This document shows, one piece after another, positions 9,028 to 17,898 of a stretch of 64,000 nt of DNA. The number at the start of each line of letters is the position of its first letter. Within the stretch, counting starts at the first letter, position 1. Position numbers and translations under genes: made by a program. The notes beneath the pieces are model-generated. The model was given only the letters and a program-made list of their open reading frames with translations. It was not told the DNA's origin and ran no database searches. Origin of the DNA: Exiguobacterium sp. s48 (lineage in GTDB: Bacteria > Bacillota > Bacilli > Exiguobacteriales > Exiguobacteriaceae). The DNA lies in contig NZ_JACSKC010000002.1 of the NCBI RefSeq assembly GCF_018617395.1, positions 62,001 through 126,000 of the forward strand. The letters run 5' to 3'.

Positions 9028-9496
9028 ATTGGAGATGAAGACACCAATCGGCGTGATTGAAATCGTTGGAACCGACGAAGTCATTCAATCGATTTTATTT
9101 GTCGAACGAGATGAGGTGTATTTACCTGATCAGGATGTCCCAGGTGTGTTACGACAGTGTCGGGATGAGTTAGATGCCTATTTTCGTGGGGAACGAATGA
9201 CGTTCACGTTTCCGACTGAGCAAATGGGTACAACGTTTCAGCTAGAGGTGTGGGATGCGTTACAAACGATTCCGTATGCGGAGACGGCTTCTTACCGAGA
9301 ACTCGCTGAGCGAGTGCAACGACCAACAGCCGTCCGAGCGGTCGGGGCGACGAACGGTCGTAACCAGTTGAGTATTGTCGTCCCTTGCCATCGCGTCATC
9401 GGATCAAGTGGAAAATTGATTGGGTATGCCGGTGGATTATGGCGAAAAGAATGGCTTTTGCATCACGAGAAGCAAGTCGCACATTCAACCCAGTAA
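9014..9496 (+). CDS. ogt: methylated-DNA--protein-cysteine S-methyltransferase
   Basis: A 160-aa protein with the active-site motif VVPCHRVIGS (C125), preceded by the helix-turn-helix region RPTAVRAVGATNGRN and followed by GYAGGLWRKEWLL. It transfers the methyl group of O6-methylguanine or O4-methylthymine in DNA to its own cysteine in a suicide reaction. The start ATG lies inside the last codons of alkA, with TATGGAGGTCATT as ribosome site. Function is complementary to AdaA (phosphotriesters) and AlkA (N-methyl bases). No clear terminator follows. Confidence 0.95.
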   Translation: METYKLEMKTPIGVIEIVGTDEVIQSILFVERDEVYLPDQDVPGVLRQCRDELDAYFRGERMTFTFPTEQMGTTFQLEVWDALQTIPYAETASYRELAERVQRPTAVRAVGATNGRNQLSIVVPCHRVIGSSGKLIGYAGGLWRKEWLLHHEKQVAHSTQ

Positions 9497-9612
9497 AAAA
9501 ACATTTCCCCCTCCAAATCTGCTACACTAGAGAAGGTCCTATTGTGACGTCGAAACAGACGAAGTTGTAGGATGATTCCCGTCACTAATGGAAAAGGTTT
9601 TTGGAGGAATAC

Positions 9613-10476
9613 ATGATTAAATTATTAGCTGACTCAACGTGTGATCTATCAGATGAAGTGCTCGAACAGTACAACATCGGGATTGCACCGTTGATCATTA
9701 CCATGAACAACATGTCTTACCAGGACCGGGTGGATATCCAGCCGGATGATTTTTACGGAATGTTGGAAGCGCTACCGGAGTTTCCGACGACAGCAATGCC
9801 GAGTCCGGCAACGTTCTTACGATTGATGGAAGATGCGGTCGCAGCTGGTCATGAGAAGATTCTTTGTATTTGCATGTCGAGTGGGACAAGTGGGTCGTAT
9901 CAATCAGCGGTTATCGGAAAAGAGTACTTTGAAGAGGCGCATCCTGACTCAAACGTGAAGATTCATGTCGTCGACTCTCGTTCGATGAGCCACGGTAGCG
10001 GTTGGTTACTACTGAAGAGTGCGCAGATGCGTGAAGCCGGTGCATCGTTTGAGGAGCTCGTTGATTTTAACGAGACGTATAAGACAAAAGTGAAGCATTT
10101 CTTGTCCGTAGATGACTTGGACCATTTGATTAAAAGTGGACGAATCTCAAATACGAGCGCTATCATCGGAAAGTTACTCATGGTGAAGCCAATCATGAGT
10201 ATGAAAAATGGAAAAGGTGCCATCGTTGGAAAAGAACGTGGTACGCGTAAAGTGCTCAAACACTATACCGACGAGTTCGCCAAACGAATCAATCCGGACA
10301 TCACGAACTTTGCCATCATTGGGTATACTTCGGATCAGCGGATTGCTGAAAATTTGAAAGCAAAAATTGAAACCGAAACAAATTTCACAGGCGATATTCA
10401 TCTCATGCAGATGGGGGTCTCCGTTGGGACACACGTCGGTCTCGGTGCCATCTCGATGTTCTTCGTGGAGAAATAA
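9613..10476 (+). CDS. DegV family fatty-acid-binding protein (FakB-like)
   Basis: A 287-aa protein beginning IKLLADSTCDLSDEVL, the usual DegV start, with FPTTAMPSPATF, CMSSGTSGSYQSA and VVDSRSMSHGSGWLL as family motifs. Members bind one fatty acid and can present it to a FakA kinase for incorporation into phospholipid; the partner kinase is not in this window. The start is the ATG after TTGGAGGAATAC. Monocistronic and closed by the hairpin at 10478. Confidence 0.92.
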   Translation: MIKLLADSTCDLSDEVLEQYNIGIAPLIITMNNMSYQDRVDIQPDDFYGMLEALPEFPTTAMPSPATFLRLMEDAVAAGHEKILCICMSSGTSGSYQSAVIGKEYFEEAHPDSNVKIHVVDSRSMSHGSGWLLLKSAQMREAGASFEELVDFNETYKTKVKHFLSVDDLDHLIKSGRISNTSAIIGKLLMVKPIMSMKNGKGAIVGKERGTRKVLKHYTDEFAKRINPDITNFAIIGYTSDQRIAENLKAKIETETNFTGDIHLMQMGVSVGTHVGLGAISMFFVEK

Positions 10477-10477
10477 C

Positions 10478-10508
10478 AAAAGCCGTCTCATCGCGAGACG
10501 GCTTTTTT
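10478..10508. terminator. bidirectional terminator after the DegV gene
   Basis: AAAAGCCGTCTC / GAGACGGCTTTTTT hairpin with ATCGC loop. It begins one base after the DegV stop and contains the last codons of the convergent histidine phosphatase gene. Confidence 0.9.
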
Positions 10509-11045
10509 GTTTGGCCAAATATGCTCGATGACTGGCGTGCTGTCGTTAAAATCTAGACGATAGACGTCCGGGTTACACATCATACGCCACGTCTCGAAGT
10601 CATATCGTGGGTCGAGATGTTGTAATAGAAGTGCTAGCAAGTTGCCGTGCGTCACAAGTAGAGTGGAAGCCTGTTGTGAAATGGCGCTCTCGACCACTTG
10701 TAGGATACGATGTGTTGCCTCTTCAGCAGATTCGGCACCAGGTAGTTTGAATGTCAGGTCGCTGAACGACTGATGTAATGGGGTTAGCCAGTCTTCGAGT
10801 GGTTCATGAGACAGGATGCGTTCTCTCAGTAACGGTTCACGTTCGATTGAAAGGTGATGAGCATCGGCAAGTGGTGTGACTGAAGCAATCGCACGAGTGT
10901 AATCGCTTGAGATGATTCGGTCGATTGTGAGTTCAGAAAAGAAGTCGCGAAGCAGTAAGGACTGGGTGTGACCGGCTTCCGTAAGTGGGGCGTCAGCTTC
11001 TTGGCCAGCGGCAGAGCAATGGCGAATCAAATAGAGTGTAGGCAT
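10488..11045 (-). CDS. histidine phosphatase family protein (phosphoglycerate-mutase-like)
   Basis: A 185-aa protein from the ATG at 11045 (GAAAAGGAGAGTCCAC upstream). The catalytic RHC motif sits at the N-terminus (LYLIRHCSAAGQ, in place of the commoner RHG/RHA), with LLRERILSHEPLEDW in the middle and the second catalytic histidine in LLVTHGNLLALLL. It should form a phosphohistidine intermediate and dephosphorylate a small metabolite or phosphoprotein; the substrate cannot be predicted. Its stop codon is inside the DegV terminator hairpin. It lies 27 nt downstream of the DUF2691-like gene in the same direction. Confidence 0.88.
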   Translation of the reverse strand: MPTLYLIRHCSAAGQEADAPLTEAGHTQSLLLRDFFSELTIDRIISSDYTRAIASVTPLADAHHLSIEREPLLRERILSHEPLEDWLTPLHQSFSDLTFKLPGAESAEEATHRILQVVESAISQQASTLLVTHGNLLALLLQHLDPRYDFETWRMMCNPDVYRLDFNDSTPVIEHIWPNKKAVSR

Positions 11046-11072
11046 GTGGACTCTCCTTTTCAAGATGTCTAG

Positions 11073-11534
11073 TTACCAACAAGATAAGCGTGTCATCGAG
11101 TCATTATGACTGGTGATGTATGTGATATCCCCGAATCCATGCAAAGCAGCATTTTCATAGAGGGAGTTGAGCATCTGTGGGTCTTTACAATACATGGTGA
11201 CGTCTTGACTGTCGGTCACCAGTAGAGCGAATTCACACGTACTTTGTAAAAAGTCTTCATACGTTACGATTTCCGAGGACATATCAGATTGAAACGCTTT
11301 GATATCGACAAAAATCAAGTAGTGTTCATGTTGTGTGAGCAATTCAGCGAATTGATGACCATCGATTATTGTCGAATCTGGAAACAACAAACGATTAAGT
11401 TCCCCATTTTCTACGATGTAAGACTCTTCATCTACCACGCTCCATCGATACTGTTCAATAGGGATTGTATTCAATATTTCTTGCAAAAAATGACCGTATC
11501 GATTAGGTATTGTAAAACGTACGCCGCGTCTCAA
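11073..11534 (-). CDS. DUF2691-like hypothetical protein
   Basis: A 153-aa protein. The start is TTG at 11534, supported by the strong site AGGAGG seven bases upstream. Its layout, [20 protein letters not shown] at the N-terminus, [11 protein letters not shown] in the middle, and [11 protein letters not shown] followed by [15 protein letters not shown] at the end, resembles the uncharacterised DUF2691 family of Bacilli; this is recognition by pattern, not a search. No catalytic motif or membrane segment is visible. It is the upstream partner of the histidine phosphatase gene. Confidence 0.65.
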   Translation of the reverse strand: MRRGVRFTIPNRYGHFLQEILNTIPIEQYRWSVVDEESYIVENGELNRLLFPDSTIIDGHQFAELLTQHEHYLIFVDIKAFQSDMSSEIVTYEDFLQSTCEFALLVTDSQDVTMYCKDPQMLNSLYENAALHGFGDITYITSHNDSMTRLSCW

Positions 11535-11609
11535 AAGAAAACCTCCTACGTTTCAAAGAATCATTACACGTTCATAAAAAGTTTCAGCACAAAAAATCAT
11601 ACATAACCC

Positions 11610-11654
11610 TTATCATTCATCACAAAAGAGTTATAATCGGTATAACGATTATAA
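11610..11654 (+). promoter_or_regulatory. promoter of mqo with a perfect dyad over the -10 region
   Basis: Seen: -35-like TTATCA (11610-11615), 16-bp spacer, -10 TATAAT (11632-11637). A perfect 9-bp inverted repeat, TTATAATCG (11631-11639) and CGATTATAA (11646-11654) with a 6-bp spacer, covers the -10 and the likely start site. This is a probable repressor operator; the regulator is unknown. Confidence 0.6.
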
Positions 11655-11725
11655 AATATATGATTGAGGAATGGGGATTCTTCGGTTGTATGACAAAAAA
11701 TTCAGGGGATAAGGATGGGGTTTTC

Positions 11726-13225
11726 ATGAGCAGTACGCAAACGAGAACAGACGTCATTTTGATTGGGGCAGGAATTATGAGCGCAACGCTCGGTTCACTC
11801 TTTAAAGAGCTCGTACCGGAGTGGAACATCAAAGTGTTCGAAAAGCTCGATGCAGCAGGGGAAGAAAGTTCAAACGAATGGAATAACGCAGGTACGGGAC
11901 ATGCCGCACTTTGCGAATTAAACTATACAACAGAGAACGCAGATGGGACGATCGACATCTCCAAAGCAGTCAACGTCAACGAGCAGTTCCAAATCTCACG
12001 CCAGTTTTGGGCGCATCTCGTCAAGCAAGGATTGATTGAAAATCCAGGTGCCTTTATTCGTTCGATTCCACATATGAGCATGGTCCAAGGGGAGAAGAAC
12101 GTCGACTTCTTGAAACGTCGTTTGGAAGCGCTCACAACGAATCCGTTGTTTGAAGGGATGGTCTTATCAGACGATCCGAGTCAGCTACGGGAATGGTTCC
12201 CCCTCATCATGGACGGACGGACATCGGACGAACCGATTGCCGCGACGAAAATTGATTCAGGGACGGACGTTAACTTTGGTGCGTTGACACGGATGTTGTT
12301 TGACCATCTCACGTCGAACGGAGTTGAGGTCAACTACGGCCATAGCGTCGAGGACGTGAAACGTCTCGACAACGGTCTTTGGGAAGTGAAAGTGAAAGAC
12401 TTGTCTGCGAACAAGATTGAAACGCACACGGCACCGTTCCTCTTCATCGGAGGTGGTGGTGGAAGTTTACCACTCTTACAAAAGACAGGGATTCCAGAGT
12501 CGAAACAAATCGGTGGATTCCCAGTCAGCGGGCTCTTCCTCGTTTGTAAAAATCGTGAGGTCATCGAGCAACATCATGCGAAGGTCTACGGGAAGGCGAA
12601 AGTGGGGGCACCACCAATGTCGGTACCGCACCTCGACACACGCTTTATTGATGGGCGCAAAGAGTTGTTGTTTGGACCGTTCGCCGGCTTCACGCCGAAA
12701 TTCTTAAAAACAGGATCGAACTTGGATTTGATTCGTTCGGTCAAACCAAACAACGTCATCACGATGCTTGCCGCAGGGGCGAAAGAGATGCCACTTACGA
12801 AGTATTTGATCGAGCAGGTACTCTTATCACACGACAAACGGATGGACGAACTCCGTGAATTCATCCCGAACGCCAAAAACGAAGATTGGGAGATTGTCGT
12901 GGCGGGGCAACGTGTGCAGGTCATCAAAGATACACCGCAAGGAAAAGGAACGCTTCAATTTGGAACGGAAGTCGTCAGTGCCGAAGATGGTTCGGTTGCG
13001 GCACTTCTCGGTGCTTCTCCAGGCGCATCGACGGCCGTGCACGTCATGTTGAAAGTGCTCGAGCAGTGTTTCCCGCAACACTTACCGGAGTGGGAAGCGA
13101 AAATCAAAGAGATGGTACCGTCATATGGCTTGAAGTTGTCGGAACATCCAGATTTGTTCAAGACGATTCGCGAATCGACTGCGGTCACGCTCGGTTTAGA
13201 GGAAAAGGACATGGTCCACAATTAA
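11726..13225 (+). CDS. mqo: malate:quinone oxidoreductase
   Basis: A 499-aa protein starting at the ATG at 11726, preceded by AAGGATGGGG; upstream in-frame ATGs at 11660 and 11690 have no ribosome site. The FAD-binding motif is [15 protein letters not shown] near the N-terminus, followed by the Mqo signature [20 protein letters not shown] and, near the C-terminus, [16 protein letters not shown]. It oxidises malate to oxaloacetate at the membrane and passes electrons to quinone, an irreversible bypass of NAD-dependent malate dehydrogenase. Monocistronic. Confidence 0.96.
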   Translation: MSSTQTRTDVILIGAGIMSATLGSLFKELVPEWNIKVFEKLDAAGEESSNEWNNAGTGHAALCELNYTTENADGTIDISKAVNVNEQFQISRQFWAHLVKQGLIENPGAFIRSIPHMSMVQGEKNVDFLKRRLEALTTNPLFEGMVLSDDPSQLREWFPLIMDGRTSDEPIAATKIDSGTDVNFGALTRMLFDHLTSNGVEVNYGHSVEDVKRLDNGLWEVKVKDLSANKIETHTAPFLFIGGGGGSLPLLQKTGIPESKQIGGFPVSGLFLVCKNREVIEQHHAKVYGKAKVGAPPMSVPHLDTRFIDGRKELLFGPFAGFTPKFLKTGSNLDLIRSVKPNNVITMLAAGAKEMPLTKYLIEQVLLSHDKRMDELREFIPNAKNEDWEIVVAGQRVQVIKDTPQGKGTLQFGTEVVSAEDGSVAALLGASPGASTAVHVMLKVLEQCFPQHLPEWEAKIKEMVPSYGLKLSEHPDLFKTIRESTAVTLGLEEKDMVHN

Positions 13226-13235
13226 TAGATTCAAG

Positions 13236-13264
13236 ACGAGTATACAATCGTATGCTCGTTTTTT
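13236..13264 (+). terminator. intrinsic terminator of mqo
   Basis: ACGAGTATAC / GTATGCTCGT stem with AATC loop and a T6 tail. Confidence 0.85.
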
Positions 13265-13340
13265 CAGTACCTAGCGTAATCTATATATCGATTGGGTAAA
13301 TAGTAAATACTAAAAACATTACAACTGAGGAGGGATTGGA

Positions 13341-13538
13341 ATGAAACTTACAAAAATTCAAATCACGACGATTGTATTGTTTATTGCGTGGGGCGTTTGG
13401 GAGTTTTTTGTTTATGACTGGGCAAAGACCGAAGAAGGGCCTATTATTCGCGCAGATTTAGTATTCATTTTACCGATACTTGCGATCATGTTAATTCTTT
13501 CAATTGTACAATTGATAAGACGTAAAAAGAGCGTTTGA
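13341..13538 (+). CDS. small two-helix membrane protein, unknown
   Basis: A 65-aa protein with a strong site (GAGGAGGGATTGGA) before the ATG. Two hydrophobic segments at about 8-26 and 39-60 are joined by a short charged loop (DWAKTEEGPIIRAD), and the C-terminus is basic (IRRKKSV). No known family recognised. It sits alone between mqo and a strong terminator. Confidence 0.75.
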   Translation: MKLTKIQITTIVLFIAWGVWEFFVYDWAKTEEGPIIRADLVFILPILAIMLILSIVQLIRRKKSV

Positions 13539-13540
13539 AG

Positions 13541-13602
13541 AACAACACCGTTCCATCGGAGCAAGACGAATAGTCTTGGTATAGATGGAACGGTGTTGTT
13601 TA
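13541..13602. terminator. long bidirectional hairpin terminator
   Basis: A 17-bp perfect stem (AACAACACCGTTCCATC, 13541-13557, with its complement at 13584-13600) encloses 26 nt that can form a second small hairpin (AAGAC / GTCTT). It lies between the small membrane protein and the convergent chemoreceptor gene. Confidence 0.8.
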
Positions 13603-13623
13603 TATAATGATTTCTAAATGACC

Positions 13624-14538
13624 TTATACCATCTTAAGAAACGTCTTGGCCTGCTGTTCGAGTGTAGCGGCTGAATCCGCCAGTTTTTCGAACTCGCGGA
13701 CCGTCTGCTCGAGCTGTCCGGAGCTATCTTTGACTTTATGGGAGATTCGTCCGATGCTTGTCGACACGTCATCGATGCGTTTGACGATGCCTTCGATGTT
13801 GTTATTCACCTCGGTGATGGAAAGCGAAACTTTGTTCGAAAGGTTACGGACCTCTGTCGCAACCACATTGAAGCCACGTCCATGCTCACCTGCACGTGCC
13901 GCCTCGATTGCGGCATTGAGTGCGAGGAGATTGGTTTGAGCAGCGATTTCGCGAATCGTTCGGACAATATCCGTGATTGTCTTCGCCTCTTGTTGGAGCG
14001 CTTTTAAGTGCTCTAGGTTTTGAGTCGACTCTTGCTCGATTAGTTTGACGTTCTCGAGGACGTGTTCTCCGTCTTGTTTCCCGATTTGGGACTGAGCGGA
14101 TAAATATTCAGACGTCTCTTGAAGGTCATTCGCCATGTGGAGTACGTCTTGTTGCCGTGACGTGATATCGGCCGCAATCTTTGAGACGCCGATGACGTTC
14201 TGGTTGGCGTCATCGAAGATCGGCATGTAGGTCGCTTCTAGCCAGACACTATGACCATCGGCGGCACGTCGTTCAATCTTGTCGTGATAACTCAATCCTT
14301 GCATGAGCTTACGCCAAAACAGGTCGTATTGGGGGCTGTTTGCAAACTCGGGCAAGCAAAGATCACGATGGGGGCGTCCCATTAGTTCATGAACTTCATA
14401 CCCCATCGTTCTGGCAAAAATCTCATTGACGTAAGCGACGCGACGATTCTCATCAAAACGAATGATTGCTAGATTGTTTTCGATTGCCCGAACGACGTGC
14501 GTGTCGGTGACATGGGTCGTACTAGAGTGCAGTTGCAT
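13624..14538 (-). CDS. soluble PAS-containing methyl-accepting chemotaxis-like protein
   Basis: A 304-aa protein without membrane segments. Residues about 15-130 form a PAS domain ([27 protein letters not shown]-like end IAADITSRQ). Residues 140-300 form a short MCP signalling helix pair with the conserved hairpin [20 protein letters not shown] and [17 protein letters not shown], the CheA/CheW contact region. It should sense an intracellular cue, perhaps redox or a ligand, and feed the chemotaxis pathway. Start ATG follows GGAGGATGTTAGG. No chemotaxis genes are adjacent. Confidence 0.9.
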   Translation of the reverse strand: MQLHSSTTHVTDTHVVRAIENNLAIIRFDENRRVAYVNEIFARTMGYEVHELMGRPHRDLCLPEFANSPQYDLFWRKLMQGLSYHDKIERRAADGHSVWLEATYMPIFDDANQNVIGVSKIAADITSRQQDVLHMANDLQETSEYLSAQSQIGKQDGEHVLENVKLIEQESTQNLEHLKALQQEAKTITDIVRTIREIAAQTNLLALNAAIEAARAGEHGRGFNVVATEVRNLSNKVSLSITEVNNNIEGIVKRIDDVSTSIGRISHKVKDSSGQLEQTVREFEKLADSAATLEQQAKTFLKMV

Positions 14539-14620
14539 CCTAACATCCTCCCTATATCAGTTGGTGTATTTGTTTTAGGATACATGAAAAATGTCAAAAA
14601 AAGTATATTATTGTGACAGA

Positions 14621-14651
14621 ACAAAAAAGACCACTTCCACTGGAAGAGGTC
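14621..14651 (-). terminator. terminator of the CarD-like gene
   Basis: On the minus strand GACCTCTTCC / GGAAGTGGTC with a 3-nt loop is followed by TTTTTT. The gene's stop codon is part of the stem. Confidence 0.8.
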
Positions 14652-15168
14652 AAGGTGTGAGTGTCGCCATGCTTTCATGTAAGTACTCGCCAATCGTGCG
14701 CTCGATTTCGCTCTCTGAACGCTCGAGAGCAAGGGAGAGCTCTTTCACCAAAATCGTTTTGGCATTCTCTAAAATTTTACGATCTTGTTCGTACAGCTTT
14801 TTGTTCGCTTGAAGTGCCTCGATGTGTCGACGGCTCAATGTATTCACGACTTGGGCAATCTCGTGACGGTTTCCTGAATGGACGACATTTAAAAATTCAC
14901 GATTGCGATTGTTCGAATGCGGATTCCATTCAACGCCAGGCGAGCGGAACGACTCTAAAATCTCTGATGCCTCGTCTGCTTCTAGTAACGTCAACATCAT
15001 CACGTTGTCATTATCAACTGGGATGCTGATTTGTAACTTTTGTGAGTTGTTGATGGGGTGAAGCGTATAGTACGATTTCGTTTCTCCTGCGACCGTTTTG
15101 TCCGAAATGTCGTCAATCCGACATACGCCATGGGTCGAGTAGATGATTAAGTCTCCAGCTTTAAACAA
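14650..15168 (-). CDS. CarD-like / CdnL-type RNA polymerase-binding regulator
   Basis: A 172-aa protein. The N-terminal domain begins LFKAGDLIIYSTHGVCRIDD, the RNA-polymerase-interacting domain of CarD/CdnL and TRCF. The C-terminal part is helical and charged. I place the start at TTG 15168: it follows AGGAAGAGGTG by 6 nt and puts the domain at residue 1 as in relatives. An in-frame ATG at 15204 has no ribosome site. Family members bind the RNA polymerase beta subunit and stabilise or tune open complexes; the target genes here are unknown. Confidence 0.88.
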   Translation of the reverse strand: MFKAGDLIIYSTHGVCRIDDISDKTVAGETKSYYTLHPINNSQKLQISIPVDNDNVMMLTLLEADEASEILESFRSPGVEWNPHSNNRNREFLNVVHSGNRHEIAQVVNTLSRRHIEALQANKKLYEQDRKILENAKTILVKELSLALERSESEIERTIGEYLHESMATLTP

Positions 15169-15253
15169 GTCGATCACCTCTTCCTTATCTATAAGCATAG
15201 TCATTCAGAAGATGAAATGTCAACTCGGTTGACGTTTAAAGGAAGATGTGCAT

Positions 15254-15286
15254 ACAAAAATCGTGACAAGTTTAACTCGTCACGAT
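15254..15286 (-). terminator. terminator of the MarR-family gene
   Basis: ATCGTGACGAG / CTTGTCACGAT (one mismatch) then TTTTTG on the minus strand. The stop codon lies at the base of the stem. Confidence 0.8.
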
Positions 15287-15711
15287 TACAGGTTCCAATC
15301 CAAGCGCAGAATGGTTTTCAGTTGTTCGAACGCCTCTCGACCTAGACTATCTTGGATCCGTTGCTCGAGTTGTGCTTTAAGTGTCTCGTTTTGTTCATAA
15401 CAAGTGTGACCGAACGAGGTCAACTCGATACATTTGTCCTTTCGATTTTGCGGGTGGTCCGTCACGAGGACGAGCGCTTTACTCTCAAGGTTCTTGATCA
15501 GCTTATGAATCGCTTGGCGAGAGATGTGGACATTGCGCGTGACCTCGGCAATCGTCGTCTTTGATTGATAAAGTGTCGCGAGAATATACCATTCCGAGTT
15601 CGAGAGTTGGATATCACTTTGTTCATTCCAAGATTGTTCACTCATGCGTCGAACTTGATCATTTCGCTCTGACAATAAATCAAGTAGACGGGTTGACGTT
15701 GATGGAGTCAA
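15286..15711 (-). CDS. MarR family transcriptional regulator
   Basis: A 141-aa protein with a winged helix-turn-helix (LSNSEWYILATLY, then TIAEVTRNVHISRQAIHKLI and a wing with DHPQNRKDKCIELT). The start is TTG at 15711, nine bases after GAGGAG; no in-frame ATG lies nearby. MarR proteins are usually dimeric repressors that respond to small aromatic or oxidising compounds. It is downstream of, and in the same direction as, adhP's neighbour region, but it has its own terminator, so its target cannot be inferred from position. Confidence 0.88.
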   Translation of the reverse strand: MTPSTSTRLLDLLSERNDQVRRMSEQSWNEQSDIQLSNSEWYILATLYQSKTTIAEVTRNVHISRQAIHKLIKNLESKALVLVTDHPQNRKDKCIELTSFGHTCYEQNETLKAQLEQRIQDSLGREAFEQLKTILRLDWNL

Positions 15712-15796
15712 ATCAAGTCACTCCTCTTTCATTTCCGGCTTTTAGACGTTCCTAACTATACAAAAGCAACTATACCCCGTCAACGCCAATCTAGAA

Positions 15797-15823
15797 CAAA
15801 ACGGGGCATAAGGCCCCGTTTTG
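15797..15823 (-). terminator. terminator of adhP
   Basis: CAAAACGGGGC / GCCCCGTTTTG hairpin with 5-nt loop; the minus-strand tail is GTTTTGTT. Confidence 0.85.
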
Positions 15824-15824
15824 A

Positions 15825-16853
15825 TTAGCAGTCTTTATTTTTGAAGTCGATGACCATACGTCCTTGAATTTTCCCTTGCTCCATCTCTTCGAACACGTCT
15901 TGCACCTCGTGAAGACAGCGTTTATGAACGACCGGCACGACGAGTCCTTCTGCCCCGAACTGGAAGGCTTCTTCTAAGTCTCTCCGTGTTCCGACGAGTG
16001 AGCCGACCACTTCGATTCCATCGAGGACGAGACGAGGGATGTTCAAATCCATCGTTTCAGAAGGTAGACCGACCGCGACCACTTTCCCACAAGCGCGGAC
16101 TGCATTGACTGCCGAATTGAAGGCGACTTTTGAGACGGCCGTGACGACAGCGGCGTGGCCCCCACCGAACTTCTCTTGTACGATGTCAGCTGCATCTCCT
16201 TCAGTCGATGGGTTGATCGTCAAATCAGCACCACTCTCTTTTGCGAGTTCGAGCTTATCATCGTTCAAATCCACGGCGATGACGTGTGCGTTGAAGACGT
16301 GTTTCGCATATTGGATGGCTAGGTTGCCGAGTCCACCGCAACCGTAGATGACGACCGTCTCCCCAGGTTTCACGTCTGCGACTTTGATGGCTTTATACGT
16401 CGTGACGCCGGCACATGTGATGCTCGAAGCTTGCGCAGGGTCCAATCCATCAGGTACTTTGACCGCATAGTCGGCGACGACGATACTTTGTTCGGCCATA
16501 CCGCCGTCCACGCTATATCCGGCATTTTGAACGTTTCGGCAGAACGTCTCCCGTCCCGTCGTACAATATTCACAGCGACCACATGCATGATACATCCAGG
16601 CGATACTGACGCGGTCTCCAATTTTTAGACTTTTGACATCGTCCGCGATTTTTGACACAATCCCGATCCCTTCATGACCAAGCACGCGTCCTTGCACATC
16701 CCCGAAGTCACCGGCCGCGACGTGAAGGTCTGTGTGACAAACGCCACAGTACTCGACATCGACGAGCGCCTCACCTGCTTGTAATGGACGTAGTTCCTTT
16801 TCAACGACTTCGATGTTGGCTTTGCTTGCTGAATTGACAACGACTGCTTTCAT
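15825..16853 (-). CDS. adhP: zinc-dependent alcohol dehydrogenase AdhP
   Basis: A 342-aa medium-chain dehydrogenase. The catalytic zinc site is in CGVCHTDLH and GHEGIG. The structural zinc cysteines are in [15 protein letters not shown]. The Rossmann NAD site is [18 protein letters not shown]. It interconverts ethanol or other primary alcohols with aldehydes using NAD. The start is the ATG at 16853, giving the usual MKAVVV N-terminus; the GTG four codons upstream is too close to the ribosome site. A cre-like element lies about 90 bp upstream. Confidence 0.95.
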   Translation of the reverse strand: MKAVVVNSASKANIEVVEKELRPLQAGEALVDVEYCGVCHTDLHVAAGDFGDVQGRVLGHEGIGIVSKIADDVKSLKIGDRVSIAWMYHACGRCEYCTTGRETFCRNVQNAGYSVDGGMAEQSIVVADYAVKVPDGLDPAQASSITCAGVTTYKAIKVADVKPGETVVIYGCGGLGNLAIQYAKHVFNAHVIAVDLNDDKLELAKESGADLTINPSTEGDAADIVQEKFGGGHAAVVTAVSKVAFNSAVNAVRACGKVVAVGLPSETMDLNIPRLVLDGIEVVGSLVGTRRDLEEAFQFGAEGLVVPVVHKRCLHEVQDVFEEMEQGKIQGRMVIDFKNKDC

Positions 16854-16941
16854 GTCTGAACACACTCCTTGTGAGAATTTAGCGAACCTGATGGAAAATC
16901 ATTTCTCAATCACATCGTCAGAATAGCACAAAAAATGGAAT

Positions 16942-16955
16942 GAAAGCGCTTTATT
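16942..16955. promoter_or_regulatory. cre-like operator between adhP and the UDG-like gene
   Basis: TGAAAGCGCTTTAT matches the Bacillus cre consensus TGWNANCGNTNWCA at 12 of 14 positions and has a symmetric AAAGCGCTTT core. Either divergent gene could be the target; fermentative adhP is the more likely. Confidence 0.5.
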
Positions 16956-17048
16956 CTTGAATAGCGTTTGTCTGAAACATGAACTTTTCTCACACAAAGA
17001 TTTAGGGAAATAGAGATAGAGAAAGTAGACGACAGGAGTGTTGTTTAT

Positions 17049-17789
17049 ATGACACGAACAGCATTATTTCACACATATAAATCAAAGATTTTGCAGCTAT
17101 CAAATTTAGAAGAAGAAATGTTGAAAAGTGAAGACTTTCTGTTAGACCGTGATGAAAAGAAACAACTCGACATCTATTATGCACCGTTCGAATACATCAA
17201 TCCAAAGGCAAAAGTCGTCATCGCGGGAATCACGCCAGGTTTATATCAGATGCGTCAGTCGTTCGAGGCAATCCGTGACTTGAAGGATGCAACGGACGAA
17301 GAGGCGCTTCGAGCCGTCAAACAACGTGGCAGTTTTTCCGGTCCGATTCGAAAGAACTTAGTGACGATGCTAGACGATTTGGAGTTACATCATCATTTGG
17401 GAATCGAATCATCCCTCGATTTGTTTGGGTCAGCGAACCATCTCGTTCAAAACACGGCGGTCCTCCCTTATCCCGTCTTCTATAAAGGCAAGAACTATAA
17501 CGGATCGAGCCCGGATATGATTCGAACAGAGCTGTTTCGACCGTACGTAGAAGGAATCTTCGCAGAAGAGATGGCCCATCTTCAAGATGCACTCATCCTA
17601 CCGATGGGCGTGAACGTAAGGCGAGCCGTGGAGTTATTGGTTGAGCGAGGTCTTTTGGATCAAGATCGCGTAGTGAGTGGGTTTCCACATCCGTCTGGTG
17701 GGAACGGTCATCGCCATCACATCTTTGCCGAAAATCGAGACGCCATGAAACGACACATAGCCGAACATTTTAAACGACATCCACTCTGA
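17049..17789 (+). CDS. uracil-DNA-glycosylase-fold protein, function unknown
   Basis: A 246-aa protein with a good ribosome site (AGGAGTG) before the ATG. After a helical N-terminus, residues 52-66 read NPKAKVVIAGITPGL, like the GxxPG motif A of the uracil-DNA glycosylase superfamily. Near the C-terminus SGFPHPSGGNGHRHHIF resembles the HPS-containing motif B. SADRIP-like details are absent, so activity on uracil is not assured. A second, unrelated-looking UDG-like protein is at 33022. It has its own short terminator and no obvious partner. Confidence 0.7.
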   Translation: MTRTALFHTYKSKILQLSNLEEEMLKSEDFLLDRDEKKQLDIYYAPFEYINPKAKVVIAGITPGLYQMRQSFEAIRDLKDATDEEALRAVKQRGSFSGPIRKNLVTMLDDLELHHHLGIESSLDLFGSANHLVQNTAVLPYPVFYKGKNYNGSSPDMIRTELFRPYVEGIFAEEMAHLQDALILPMGVNVRRAVELLVERGLLDQDRVVSGFPHPSGGNGHRHHIFAENRDAMKRHIAEHFKRHPL

Positions 17790-17808
17790 ACCGCAGTGCG
17801 GTTCTTTT
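17788..17808 (+). terminator. short terminator after the UDG-like gene
   Basis: GAACCGCA / TGCGGTTC inverted repeat with TTTT tail, overlapping the stop codon. Confidence 0.65.
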
Positions 17809-17824
17809 CATGTGAGCACATGAA

Positions 17825-17853
17825 CTGACATCGACTCTTTACTTCGCTAAAAT
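17825..17853 (+). promoter_or_regulatory. promoter of metNIQ
   Basis: -35 CTGACA (17825-17830), 17-bp spacer, -10 TAAAAT (17848-17853). The leader to metN is under 50 nt, so there is no room for an S-box riboswitch or T-box. Confidence 0.6.
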
Positions 17854-17898
17854 GATAAACGGTTGACTCACTCACGAGATGTAGAAAGGATGTCTGCC

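Noticed and set aside
15169-15204. ATG at 15204 as start of the CarD-like gene
   Set aside because: No ribosome site precedes it. TTG 15168 has a strong site and gives the standard domain start.
17790-17898. Looked for an S-box riboswitch or T-box ahead of metN
   Set aside because: Only about 45 nt separate the predicted start site from metN, too short for either, and no conserved core is present.
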